Assembly (NCBI GenBank): GCA_963636105.1
Contig: CAVHIG010000007.1
Coordinates: forward strand, 1-45,719
DNA: 45,719 bases
Source: CAVHIG01 sp963636105
Lineage (GTDB): Bacteria; Bacillota; Clostridia; Peptostreptococcales; Anaerovoracaceae
Reading direction: 5' to 3'
Every line of letters starts with the position of its first letter. The first letter of the stretch is position 1. Below are positions 6,521 to 15,447 of the stretch, piece after piece. Under the pieces are notes generated by a model. The model had not been told where the DNA came from and ran no database searches. It saw only the letters and a list, made by a program, of their open reading frames with translations. The position numbers were made by a program, and so were the translations under genes.

Positions 6521-9187
6521 TTAATTTTTCCTGGCAAGCTCCTGCAATTCCTCAAGTATGCCTATCGCCTTTGAAGGAGTGATTTCCATGAGATCAAGAT
6601 TTTTCAACCTTTCTACCACAGGATTATCCATAAAGGCGCCGAAAAATGAAAGCTGTACGCTCTCGTTTTCAGATAAGGACTTGTCCTTTGAGGTCTTGGC
6701 TTTGCTTGCTTTTGAAGTCTTTATTGTATTATCTGAATCTGTGTTTTTTGTGGCGGAAACAGCGTAGTTCTCGAGCTCCGCGAGCTTTTCCTCTGCCCTT
6801 TGCAAAAGAGATTTTGGTACCCCTGCTATCTTTGCCACATGTATGCCATAGCTTCTGCTTGCACTGCCGGCGACGATTTTATGCAAAAATACGACGTTTC
6901 CATTTTCCTCAGCGACATCTACATTGAGATTTTTCAGGCCGGAAAGCTTTCCCGAAAGCTCCGTAAGCTCATGATAGTGAGTAGCAAATAATGTCCGCAC
7001 CTGCTTAACTTTTTTGCAAAGATGCTCACATACAGCCCAGGCTATGGAAAGTCCGTCGTATGTGCTCGTGCCGCGGCCTATTTCATCAAGTATTATGAGG
7101 CTCTTTTCCGTAGAATTATTCAAAATATAGGCGAGCTCGCTCATTTCCACAAAAAATGTCGACTGACCATGTGCCAGGTTGTCCGAAGCGCCTATACGTG
7201 TAAATATCCTGTCCACGACTCCTATTTCAGCCTTATCACAGGGAACAAAGCAGCCTGCCTGCGCCATGAGCACTATGAGAGCTACCTGCCTCATATATGT
7301 GGATTTTCCAGCCATATTTGGTCCTGTAATAAGGAGCAGGGATGAATCCGAGCGGTCGAGATTGGTATCATTTGATACAAATATGCCATTTTTAGTCATT
7401 TGCTCTACCACAGGATGTCTTCCGCCTTCAATCAGGATTTTGTCGCTATTATTTACTACAGGCTTGACATATCCAAGGCTTTGAGAGACCTCCGCAAAGG
7501 AGCAAAGCACATCGACTGAAGCGATGGCCTGCGCCGTTTCCTGCAACTCAGGAATAAATCTCTGTATATATTCCCTAAGCTCAGTAAAAAGATTGTATTC
7601 CGTAAGATTTATTTTATTTTCCGCGTTTAGTACCACGCTCTCCATTTCTTTGAGCTCCGGCGTGATAAAACGCTCGCAATTTACAAGAGTCTGCTTTCTT
7701 ATATAATTTTCGGGCACCATGTCATAGTTGGATTTTGTGACCTCTATGTAATAGCCGAAGACCTTATTGAAGCCAACCTTTAGATTTTTTATGCCGGTGC
7801 GCTCGCGCTCCGCGCCTTCAAGTCCGGCTATCCAGGTCTGCCCATCCTTTATCGAAAATTTTATCTTATCGAGCTCTTCAGAAAAGCCTTCTTTTATGAG
7901 ACCGCCTTCTTTTATCGTAAATGGCGGATCATCTACGATGGCTTCATCTATAAGCTGGTATATTTCGCCGAGCTCATTGATTTTCTCTGAAAGAGATGAT
8001 AAAAGTATGCTTCCGCTGCCCGCAAGGTCGGCGCGCAGCTCCGGCAGATTTTCCGCGGATGCTTTGAGCGCTATCAAATCCTTGCCATTTGCGTTTCCGT
8101 AGGCTATCCTGCCCGCAAGTCTTTCTAAATCATATATTCTCTTCAAGCCTTCTCTGAGATTGTTGCGAAGCAGCATGTCATCTGACAGCACCTCAACCGC
8201 ATCGAGTCGCAGGTTTATCTCATTGCTTTCGTTTAAAGGCTCGCGCAGCCATTTTTTCATCTGCCTGGAGCCCATGGCTGTATTGGTCTTGTCGAGGACC
8301 CCAAGAAGCGAGCCCTGTAATTTTTTATCATATAAAGTCTCTGTAATCTCAAGATTTCTTATTGTAGATTTGTCCAGAGACATTTGTTTTCCTATTTCAT
8401 ATAAATGGAGGCTTATTATCTGACCAAGGCTCCGCTTTTGCGTCTCCGTAAGATACAAAAGAAGGCCTCCGAGAGCCTTTGTAGCGCTTTCTCTGTCGGA
8501 AAGCCCAAGTCCTGTGAGAGCACTTATGTCAAACTGCCGAAGTACTGCTTCCTCGCAAGCCTCTTTCGCGAAATACTCATCACTTTGTATGCTTAGATAG
8601 GCTTGCGTAGCGAGCTTTATTGCTTCGGTGTCGCATATGAGCGTAGCGCTTTCATTTATAATTACTTCACGTGCATTTATGCGCACAAGTTCATTTAAAA
8701 GTATCTCAGCTGCTGCACTACCTCCGAAGGAAGAAGCGCAGAGTTCGCCTGTAGATATGTCACAATAGGCGATACCGATGTCACTGCCTGCCGCATATAC
8801 GGAGGCGAGATAGTTGTTTTCATTTTCGCTGAGCATATTTTGACTTGTAATGGTGCCGGGGGTGACTATCTGTATGACCTCACGCTTTACGATGCCCTTT
8901 GCCTGAGCCGGATCCTCGGTCTGCTCACAAATCGCTACCTTATATCCCTTCTCCACAAGCCTTGCTATATAATTCTCCGCGGCATGGAAAGGGACTCCGC
9001 ACATGGGAGCCCTCTCTTCCTGACCGCAGTTTTTACCTGTAAGTACGAGTTCCAATTCTCGAGCCGCTGTGATCGCGTCCTCGAAAAACATCTCATAGAA
9101 ATCACCAAGTCTGAAAAACAAAATGCAGTCCCTATACTGTTCCTTAATTTCCGTATATTGCTTCATCATCGGTGATAGAGCTGCCAT
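6521..9187 (-). CDS. mutS: DNA mismatch repair protein MutS
   Basis: An 888-residue mismatch sensor ATPase. The mismatch-reading GDFYEMF motif is at about 28-34, the connector and lever domains follow, and the C-terminal ABC-type ATPase has Walker A GPNMAGKST (about 622-630), LDEIGRGTSTYDG (Walker B and signature) and the switch histidine segment FATHYHELTEL. Near the C terminus a polar Ser/Thr/Lys linker leads to VQLSFFG, which resembles a sliding-clamp-binding motif (QLSFF); that last point is inference. It is followed by mutL and preceded by an aminotransferase gene 36 bp away. Confidence 0.97.
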   Translation of the reverse strand: MAALSPMMKQYTEIKEQYRDCILFFRLGDFYEMFFEDAITAARELELVLTGKNCGQEERAPMCGVPFHAAENYIARLVEKGYKVAICEQTEDPAQAKGIVKREVIQIVTPGTITSQNMLSENENNYLASVYAAGSDIGIAYCDISTGELCASSFGGSAAAEILLNELVRINAREVIINESATLICDTEAIKLATQAYLSIQSDEYFAKEACEEAVLRQFDISALTGLGLSDRESATKALGGLLLYLTETQKRSLGQIISLHLYEIGKQMSLDKSTIRNLEITETLYDKKLQGSLLGVLDKTNTAMGSRQMKKWLREPLNESNEINLRLDAVEVLSDDMLLRNNLREGLKRIYDLERLAGRIAYGNANGKDLIALKASAENLPELRADLAGSGSILLSSLSEKINELGEIYQLIDEAIVDDPPFTIKEGGLIKEGFSEELDKIKFSIKDGQTWIAGLEGAERERTGIKNLKVGFNKVFGYYIEVTKSNYDMVPENYIRKQTLVNCERFITPELKEMESVVLNAENKINLTEYNLFTELREYIQRFIPELQETAQAIASVDVLCSFAEVSQSLGYVKPVVNNSDKILIEGGRHPVVEQMTKNGIFVSNDTNLDRSDSSLLLITGPNMAGKSTYMRQVALIVLMAQAGCFVPCDKAEIGVVDRIFTRIGASDNLAHGQSTFFVEMSELAYILNNSTEKSLIILDEIGRGTSTYDGLSIAWAVCEHLCKKVKQVRTLFATHYHELTELSGKLSGLKNLNVDVAEENGNVVFLHKIVAGSASRSYGIHVAKIAGVPKSLLQRAEEKLAELENYAVSATKNTDSDNTIKTSKASKAKTSKDKSLSENESVQLSFFGAFMDNPVVERLKNLDLMEITPSKAIGILEELQELARKN

Positions 9188-9223
9188 CTTGTCTTTCCTT
9201 TCCTTGTGTAAAATTAAAAAATA

Positions 9224-10423
9224 TTATTTGTTTCCGAGCGCCTTATACTTTTCAAGGCCAAGCTTTATAAGCTCGATACCGCGCACCATATCTTCCTTCT
9301 TGAGTACGTAGGCTATTCTCATTTCGTCCTTGCCAAGACCCGGTGTAGCATAGAAGCCCTGAGCCGGCGCAAACATCACAGTTTCTCCATTATCGTCAAA
9401 CTCTGTCAGGAGCCATACGAGGAAATCCTCCGCGCTTTCTACAGGAAGCTTTGCTGTGATGTAGAATGAACCGCCCGGCTTTTTGCATACTACGCCAGGA
9501 ATCTGCATCAATGCATCATAAGAAGCATCTCTTCTGCTTTCATATTCTTCTCTTACTTCGTTGAAGAAGGAAGGATCGAGCTTGTAAAGAGCAGCCGCAC
9601 CGACCTGGTCGAGTGTAGGGCAGCAAAGTCTTCCCTGAGCTATCTTCATGAGATTGCTGTAGAGCTCTTCGTTCTTTGTAACAATGCAGCCTATTCTTGC
9701 GCCGCAAGCGGAGAATCTCTTGGATACGGAGTCTACTATGATTACTCTGTCCGCTACATCCTCATACTGTCCAAAGGAAGTCATTTCCTTTCCGTCATAT
9801 GCAAATTCTCTGTATACCTCGTCTGCGATGAGCCAGAGATCGTGAGCCTTTACAAAGTCGCAGATGAGACGCATCTCATCTCTTGTAAGTATCGTACCGG
9901 TAGGATTTCCCGGATTTACAAGGGATATAGCCTTTGTCTTTGGAGTGAGAGCCTTTTCGAGCTTTTCAAGGCTTGCGTAATTGTAGCCCTCCTCAGCATA
10001 AGTTGTGATAGGAGCTACCTCACCGCCTGCCGCACGGATAAATGTCTGGTAATTTGTATAGAAAGGCTCTGCCAAAAGAACTTCATCACCCGGATCAAGG
10101 ATTGCTGTATAGATCATGCTGAGAGCCTCTGAGCCACCATTTGTAATGAGCACGTTGTTCTTTGTAAGCTTCATTCCAAAGCGTGCAAAATATTCACAAA
10201 TAGCATCCTGAAGAGGTATTATACCACCTGATTCCGCATATGCGAGCACTTCGCTGTCGAATTCGCGGATTGCTTCCATAAATACAGAAGGAGTCTTGAT
10301 ATCAGGCTGGCCGATATTCAGGTGATAAACCTTCTTTCCCTTTGCTTTTGCATCAAAAGCATACACATTGAACTTTCTGATTGGGGAATGCTGCATTCCC
10401 AGTACTTTCTCTGATAATTTCAT
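9224..10423 (-). CDS. Class I/II PLP-dependent aminotransferase (aspartate aminotransferase-like)
   Basis: A fold-type I aminotransferase of about 399 residues. Family signatures are HLNIGQPDIKTP near the N terminus, NGGSEAL, NPGNPTG (about 171-177), the DEVYREF segment, the Schiff-base lysine in SVSKRFSACGARIG (about K236) and a late arginine in DEMRIAY expected to bind the alpha-carboxylate. Two consecutive ATG codons open the frame; the second (10423) is 6 nt from GGAG and is preferred. The amino-acid specificity cannot be read: aspartate, aromatic or branched-chain substrates are possible. It sits between tlyA and mutS, where B. subtilis-type operons have ahrC and recN. Confidence 0.88.
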   Translation of the reverse strand: MKLSEKVLGMQHSPIRKFNVYAFDAKAKGKKVYHLNIGQPDIKTPSVFMEAIREFDSEVLAYAESGGIIPLQDAICEYFARFGMKLTKNNVLITNGGSEALSMIYTAILDPGDEVLLAEPFYTNYQTFIRAAGGEVAPITTYAEEGYNYASLEKLEKALTPKTKAISLVNPGNPTGTILTRDEMRLICDFVKAHDLWLIADEVYREFAYDGKEMTSFGQYEDVADRVIIVDSVSKRFSACGARIGCIVTKNEELYSNLMKIAQGRLCCPTLDQVGAAALYKLDPSFFNEVREEYESRRDASYDALMQIPGVVCKKPGGSFYITAKLPVESAEDFLVWLLTEFDDNGETVMFAPAQGFYATPGLGKDEMRIAYVLKKEDMVRGIELIKLGLEKYKALGNK

Positions 10424-10461
10424 CATCTTCTCCTTTAACTAACATAAACTTTCTCTTAATT

Positions 10462-11262
10462 TTATATCAACAGCCGGTGGGATTCATCCACCACGCTGCA
10501 AATATCAGGCACATCGTCCGTTTTTTCCTTTGTCAGATACAGCAGATATTCTATATTTCCCTTTGCACCTGTCACCGGAGAAAATGTAAGACCATGAGCA
10601 TATAGGCCATTCTCTCTCCCATAGCCTATAACCTTTTCGATAACCTCTCTGTGTACTGCGATGTCCCTCACTATGCCCTTCTTGCCTACCTGCTCTCTTC
10701 CGGCCTCAAATTGCGGCTTTACAAGGCACACGAGGCTGCCGCCCGGAGCAAGCGCCGTTGCCGCCACTGGAAATACCAGCTTCAGCGATATAAAGGAGAC
10801 ATCTATACTTATAAAATCTATGTCCTTATCCACTGTATTCATGTCGAGATAGCGGATATTGACCTTTTCCATATTTACAACTCGCTCGTCATTTCGTAGC
10901 TTCCAGTCAAGCTGTCCGTAGCCTACATCTATAGCAAAGACCTTCCTTGCGCCCTTTTGCAGCATGCAATCGGTAAAGCCTCCTGTAGACGCGCCTATAT
11001 CCATGCAGACAGCATTTTTCAGATCAAAGCCGAATTCGTTCAAAGCCTTTTCGAGCTTGAGTCCGCCGCGGCTTACATAAGGACAAATGTCTTCTTTGAC
11101 AAAGAGCTCTGCATTTGCGTCTACCGGCGTCCCTGCCTTGTCCACTCTTTCTCCGTCCACATATACGATCCCTGCCATGATTGCTGCCTTTGCCTTTTCT
11201 CTGGACTGAAAAAGACCCTTTTCCAAAAGAAGTACATCAAGCCTTTCCTTCAATAAAATCAC
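10462..11262 (-). CDS. tlyA: TlyA-family rRNA 2'-O-methyltransferase / hemolysin-A-like protein
   Basis: A 266-residue protein with an N-terminal S4 RNA-binding domain (ERLDVLLLEKGLFQSREKA) and an FtsJ-like methyltransferase domain whose SAM site is CMDIGASTGGFTDCML. The later segments VKPQFEAGREQVGKKGIVRD and GAKGNIEYL are typical of the family. Homologues methylate ribosomal RNA ribose; the old name hemolysin A is historical. The frame opens with GTG at 11262, overlapping dxs by 26 bp, with AAAGGA just upstream; a TTG three codons later is also possible. The asp23-nusB-xse-ispA-dxs-tlyA order matches Bacillus. Confidence 0.93.
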   Translation of the reverse strand: MILLKERLDVLLLEKGLFQSREKAKAAIMAGIVYVDGERVDKAGTPVDANAELFVKEDICPYVSRGGLKLEKALNEFGFDLKNAVCMDIGASTGGFTDCMLQKGARKVFAIDVGYGQLDWKLRNDERVVNMEKVNIRYLDMNTVDKDIDFISIDVSFISLKLVFPVAATALAPGGSLVCLVKPQFEAGREQVGKKGIVRDIAVHREVIEKVIGYGRENGLYAHGLTFSPVTGAKGNIEYLLYLTKEKTDDVPDICSVVDESHRLLI

Positions 11263-13114
11263 ATATCCTTTCTGCTATGGACACAGAATCGAGTCCGTAT
11301 CTTTCAAAAATTACTTCTGTATCGCCCTGCTCGATAAATTTGCAAGGCCATCCCAAATTCAAGATCCGCGCGCAATTTCCTTCTGCGCAAAGCTCGTTTA
11401 GAAGCATAGTCACATTGCTCCCAAATCCGCCCGGAACTATATTATCTTCTATGGTAACGATGTTTTTTGCCCGTTTCGCGGAGGCCTGCAAAATTTCCTT
11501 GTCAAGCGGCTTTGCAAATCTGGCATTTACAAGACCTGTCCTATAGCCCTTGCCCTCAAGTATGATTTTTGCCTCATAAGCCTTCTCGACCATCTTTCCG
11601 ATGGCCCATATTTCTACGTCTTCTCCGCTTGCAATCTGCTCGCAGCCACTTCCGATATCATAATTTCCGGCCCAGGAAGAAAGATCCTTTGCTGTCCCGC
11701 GCGGATATCTTATGGCACACGGACTACCCAGACTGAGCGCATATTCCAGCATCGCTTCAAGCTCTTTTGCGTCCTTTGGCGCAAGCACAGTCATATTTGG
11801 CATGCTCGAAAGATATGAAAGATCAAATATTCCGTGATGAGTCTCTCCATCCGCTCCCACATTTCCTGCGCGGTCGAGCGCAAATACAACAGGAAGGTTT
11901 TGCATACACACATCTATCATAAGCTGATCATAAGCGCGCTGTAAAAATGTAGAATAAATGGCAACTACAGGCTTCATGCCCATCTGCGCAAGTCCCGCGG
12001 AAAAAGTCACCGCATGTGCCTCGGCAATTCCCACATCAAAGCATCTATCACCAAATACCTTGTTGAAATTTTCAAGCCCCGTACCATCTATCATAGCCGC
12101 CGATACAGCCACGATGCGACTGTCTTTCTTTGCAAGCTCTATAAGCTTATTTCCGAAGACTTCCGAATATGACGGCGCGCTTGATTTTTTTAGCGGCATG
12201 CCTGTGGAAACGTCGAAGGCACCCACGCCATGGAATTTCTCCGGATGTTGCTCGGCGTTTCTATAGCCCTTTCCTTTTTTTGTAATCACATGCAAAAAAA
12301 CAGGTCCGCTTATCTGCTTTGAAAATTCAAGTGCTTCGCAAAGCGCTTCTATGTCGTGACCATCTATAGGCCCCAAATATTTGAAGCCAAGCTCCTCAAA
12401 TAACGCGCCCTCTACAACTACATATTTTACTGAATTTTTCAGGTTTTCCATACCTGTATAAAGCTTGCTGCCCACACTGCCGGGTATTTTGCTCAAGCCT
12501 TTTTTCACTTGTTTTTTGAAACCGCTGTAGGCAGGAGACATCCTGAGCTTTGTCAAATGTTCGGCCATGCCTCCGGTATTTTGCGTAATAGACATTTCAT
12601 TGTCATTTAGTATGACAAGCATTTTTGTGTCAGTTGCGCCTATATTGTTCAGAGCCTCATATGCGAGGCCGCCTGTAAGAGCTCCATCGCCTATGACTGC
12701 TATTATATTGAAATCCTTGCTTTGCAAATCACGCGCGGCCGCAAAACCCGCGGCTGCCGAAATTGACGTACTGCTATGTCCTGTATCAAAGGAATCATGC
12801 GGGCTTTCACATCTTTTTGGAAAGCCGCTCAGTCCGTCAGTTTGCCTGAGTGTATCAAATCTATCTGCTCTTCCGGTCAATATTTTATGGACATAGGCCT
12901 GATGACCTACATCCCATATTATCTTGTCTTCCGGACTGTCAAATACCTTGTGAAGCGCGATTGTAAGCTCCACAACACCAAGATTGGAGGCAATATGTCC
13001 GCCTGTCTTTGAAACCTTATCGAGCAAAAAGTCTCGTATATCGTAGGCCAAAAGCTCAAGCTGCCTAGGCGACATGTTTTTTAAATCTGCGGGAAAATTG
13101 TAATCTTCGAGCAT
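11237..13114 (-). CDS. dxs: 1-deoxy-D-xylulose-5-phosphate synthase
   Basis: Dxs condenses pyruvate and glyceraldehyde 3-phosphate to DXP, the first step of the MEP isoprenoid route. The 625 residues carry the thiamine-diphosphate motif GDGALTGG...NDNEMSI, the N-terminal SNLGVVELTIALHKVF segment, the GPIDGHD segment, GIAEAHAVTFSAGLA (catalytic glutamate region) and DRAGNVGADGETHHG in the transketolase-like part. It lies 9 bp after ispA, so isoprenoid precursor supply and prenyl chain elongation are transcribed together. The ribosome site AGAGGAG precedes the ATG. Confidence 0.97.
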   Translation of the reverse strand: MLEDYNFPADLKNMSPRQLELLAYDIRDFLLDKVSKTGGHIASNLGVVELTIALHKVFDSPEDKIIWDVGHQAYVHKILTGRADRFDTLRQTDGLSGFPKRCESPHDSFDTGHSSTSISAAAGFAAARDLQSKDFNIIAVIGDGALTGGLAYEALNNIGATDTKMLVILNDNEMSITQNTGGMAEHLTKLRMSPAYSGFKKQVKKGLSKIPGSVGSKLYTGMENLKNSVKYVVVEGALFEELGFKYLGPIDGHDIEALCEALEFSKQISGPVFLHVITKKGKGYRNAEQHPEKFHGVGAFDVSTGMPLKKSSAPSYSEVFGNKLIELAKKDSRIVAVSAAMIDGTGLENFNKVFGDRCFDVGIAEAHAVTFSAGLAQMGMKPVVAIYSTFLQRAYDQLMIDVCMQNLPVVFALDRAGNVGADGETHHGIFDLSYLSSMPNMTVLAPKDAKELEAMLEYALSLGSPCAIRYPRGTAKDLSSWAGNYDIGSGCEQIASGEDVEIWAIGKMVEKAYEAKIILEGKGYRTGLVNARFAKPLDKEILQASAKRAKNIVTIEDNIVPGGFGSNVTMLLNELCAEGNCARILNLGWPCKFIEQGDTEVIFERYGLDSVSIAERICDFIEGKA

Positions 13115-13123
13115 ATTTCTCCT

Positions 13124-14029
13124 CTATTTGTTTCTTACTTCAAGATCCTCTGCGAGCTTCACAAAGAATTCGGCATTGTCATAATAAGGCGCAAGCACTT
13201 CTATAGCTCTTGAAGTAAGCTCCTTTACCCTTTCCTTTGAAGCCTCGAGTCCATACAAAGCAGGATAAGTGGACTTGTTGTTTTCACTGTCTACATTCAC
13301 CTTTTTGCCCATAGCCTTTTCATCGCCTACAACATCCAAGATATCGTCGACAATCTGGAAGGCAAGTCCGAGATTTTCGGCATATTCTGTCAGATTTTCA
13401 AGCATTTCTGAAGAAGCCTGACCGATATAAGCTCCGGCTTTTATGGAAGCTATTATAAGAGCCGCGGTCTTATTTATATGTATATAGTCAAGCATCTCCT
13501 TTGAGCATTGCTTATTTTCTGCCTCTATATCTGCAACCTGTCCCGCAAGCATGCCGCGGCAACCGCTGCCCTTTGCCAGTTCAAAGGCGGCGCGTACTCT
13601 CTTCTTAAGCTTTCCGGCATCATCGAAATAGAGAAGCATATCCTTTGTCATAGCTTCAAATGCTGATGACAAAAGCCCGTCTCCCGCAAGTATTGCTATG
13701 GCATCGCCATAAACCTTATGATTTGTGAGGACACCGCGTCTGTAGTCATCATTGTCCATTGCGGGGAGATCATCATGTATGAGTGAATATGTATGTATAT
13801 ATTCTATCGCGCAGGCATAAGGGAGAGCTGCCTTGATATCTCCGCCCGCGAAATCACAAGCCGCAAGCAGCAGCACCGGACGCAGTCGCTTTCCTCCTGC
13901 TGTCAGGCTGTACTTCATGGCCTCATATACTGTAATACTTTTGTGATCGATTTCAGGCAGGAAGTCCAGCAGATGATCCTCTACTATCTTTTTATAATCC
14001 GCATATTCTCTGTTTTCCATCACATTCAT
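13124..14029 (-). CDS. ispA: Polyprenyl synthase, probable farnesyl diphosphate synthase
   Basis: A 301-residue all-helical trans-prenyltransferase. The first Asp-rich motif is DDLPAMDND (from D86) and the second is DDILDVVGD; GGKRLRP near residue 45 binds the diphosphate of IPP. Length and operon position next to xseB and dxs fit IspA/FPP synthase, which supplies undecaprenyl and quinone precursors. Product length (C10, C15 or C20) is not proven by sequence. It starts 3 bp after the xseB stop, with AGGAG before the ATG. Confidence 0.93.
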   Translation of the reverse strand: MNVMENREYADYKKIVEDHLLDFLPEIDHKSITVYEAMKYSLTAGGKRLRPVLLLAACDFAGGDIKAALPYACAIEYIHTYSLIHDDLPAMDNDDYRRGVLTNHKVYGDAIAILAGDGLLSSAFEAMTKDMLLYFDDAGKLKKRVRAAFELAKGSGCRGMLAGQVADIEAENKQCSKEMLDYIHINKTAALIIASIKAGAYIGQASSEMLENLTEYAENLGLAFQIVDDILDVVGDEKAMGKKVNVDSENNKSTYPALYGLEASKERVKELTSRAIEVLAPYYDNAEFFVKLAEDLEVRNK

Positions 14030-14032
14030 CTC

Positions 14033-14236
14033 CTATCTTTTGTATATCTCAATTTTTTGCTTCGCATCATTCAAGATGCTTTGGCATTTTTTATAATAAG
14101 CAAGTCCGTTTTCAAAGCTTTTCATCGCATCCTCAAGCGCCGTACCGGGTTTTCTCAATGCTTCTGCTGATTTTTCAAGACCGGCAAGGGCTTCCTCAAA
14201 TGTAATATTTCCTTCTATGCATACATTTTCTGACAC
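14033..14236 (-). CDS. xseB: Exodeoxyribonuclease VII small subunit
   Basis: A 67-residue, mostly helical protein with the family core TFEEALAGLEKSAEALRKP...LEDAMKSFENGLAYYKKCQSIL. Several small subunits bind each XseA to form the single-strand-specific exonuclease VII. The start codon is GTG, overlapping the xseA stop by one base (TAGTG), with AGGGAGG upstream. This gives near-perfect translational coupling with its partner. Confidence 0.94.
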   Translation of the reverse strand: MSENVCIEGNITFEEALAGLEKSAEALRKPGTALEDAMKSFENGLAYYKKCQSILNDAKQKIEIYKR

Positions 14237-15447
14237 TATGCTTCCCTCCTCACATCTTTTACCTCGCAGTCAGCGCTGCCATCGGGCATCACTACTGTCA
14301 AACTGTCCCCGGAATTCACCCCTGACAATGAGCTCAGCATCCTGCCATTCTTATCCAAAACAGCAGCATACCCTCTTTCCATTATATTCATGGGATTGAG
14401 TTCATCAAGACTTTTTTTCAAAGAATTTATATTGTTTTCACATTCAATGATTTTTTTGCCGAGCAAAACTTCCATTTCTGTAAAAAGCTGTCTCGATTTC
14501 ATCAAGCTTATTTCAATTTTGCTTTCAAAGCCGGAAATGAGAGCATTTGGATCATAACCCTTAAGTATCTGCTCCTTATGCAAAATCATGCTGTCCATTC
14601 CGCGGTCAAGCCCTTCCTTTAGGGAGGCCACATATTGACGAAGCTCAAAGACATTCGGAGCAGCCATTTGAGCAGCAGCAGTCGGTGTCTCCGCGCGCCT
14701 GTCCGCCACAAAATCAGCTATCGTAAAGTCAGTCTCATGTCCCACGGCAGATATCACAGGTATCTTTGAAGCAAATATACTGCGTGCTACAATCTCCTCA
14801 TTGAAGGCCCAAAGCTCTTCCATAGAGCCGCCGCCCCTGCCTACGATGATCACATCCGTTTCAGGAAAGAGAAGATTTACTTTTTCAATAGCACCCGCTA
14901 TATCCTCTGCTGCGCCGTTTCCTTGCACAAGGCAAGGATATACAAGCACATCCGCGATATCATTTCTGGATGTTATTATTTTCAAAATGTCCTGCACCGC
15001 GGCTCCTGTACCCGAAGTGAGCACCGCGATTTTTCGCGGAAATGTCGGAATCGGCTTTTTATATTTTTCGTCAAATAAGCCCTCACTAGCCAGTCTTTCT
15101 TTCAGCTTTTCAAAGGCTATGCTGAGATTTCCAAGGCCTTCTACCTGCACATCTCTTATATTCAGTGAATATGTACCGCCCTTTTCGTATACATAGATAT
15201 ATCCGGACGCCGTAATCTCCATGCCCTCCGAAAGCTCATAATGCAGCTTTTTAAACACATCCGACGGCAAAAAACAATTTATCTTGCTACCGGCATCCTT
15301 CATGGAAAAATAGACATGTCCGCTCGAGTGAAATTTTAGATTTGAAATTTCGCCTATCACAGAAACATTTCCGAGCAAGGGATCCGTCTGCAAAATGCGC
15401 TTTATATAAGAATTTAGTTGTGATACCTTTATCGGCTTCATCGCCAT
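14236..15447 (-). CDS. xseA: Exodeoxyribonuclease VII large subunit
   Basis: A 403-residue catalytic subunit of exonuclease VII, which degrades single-stranded DNA from both ends. An N-terminal OB-fold (about 1-100, VSQLNSYIKRIL...VIGEISNLKFHSSGHVYFSMKD) is followed by the catalytic region with PRKIAVLTSGTGAAVQDI, DVIIVGRGGGSMEELWAFN and PVISAVGHETDFTIADFVADRRAETPTAAA, then coiled-coil helices that bind XseB. It overlaps the TsaD-like gene by 10 bp and xseB by 1 bp. Confidence 0.96.
   Translation of the reverse strand: MAMKPIKVSQLNSYIKRILQTDPLLGNVSVIGEISNLKFHSSGHVYFSMKDAGSKINCFLPSDVFKKLHYELSEGMEITASGYIYVYEKGGTYSLNIRDVQVEGLGNLSIAFEKLKERLASEGLFDEKYKKPIPTFPRKIAVLTSGTGAAVQDILKIITSRNDIADVLVYPCLVQGNGAAEDIAGAIEKVNLLFPETDVIIVGRGGGSMEELWAFNEEIVARSIFASKIPVISAVGHETDFTIADFVADRRAETPTAAAQMAAPNVFELRQYVASLKEGLDRGMDSMILHKEQILKGYDPNALISGFESKIEISLMKSRQLFTEMEVLLGKKIIECENNINSLKKSLDELNPMNIMERGYAAVLDKNGRMLSSLSGVNSGDSLTVVMPDGSADCEVKDVRREA

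Noticed and set aside
14801..15196. Long plus-strand open frame opposite xseA, and similar frames opposite secDF, aspS and hemZ
   Set aside because: They are antisense to clear genes, rich in Ser, Arg and Leu, and lack any recognisable domain.
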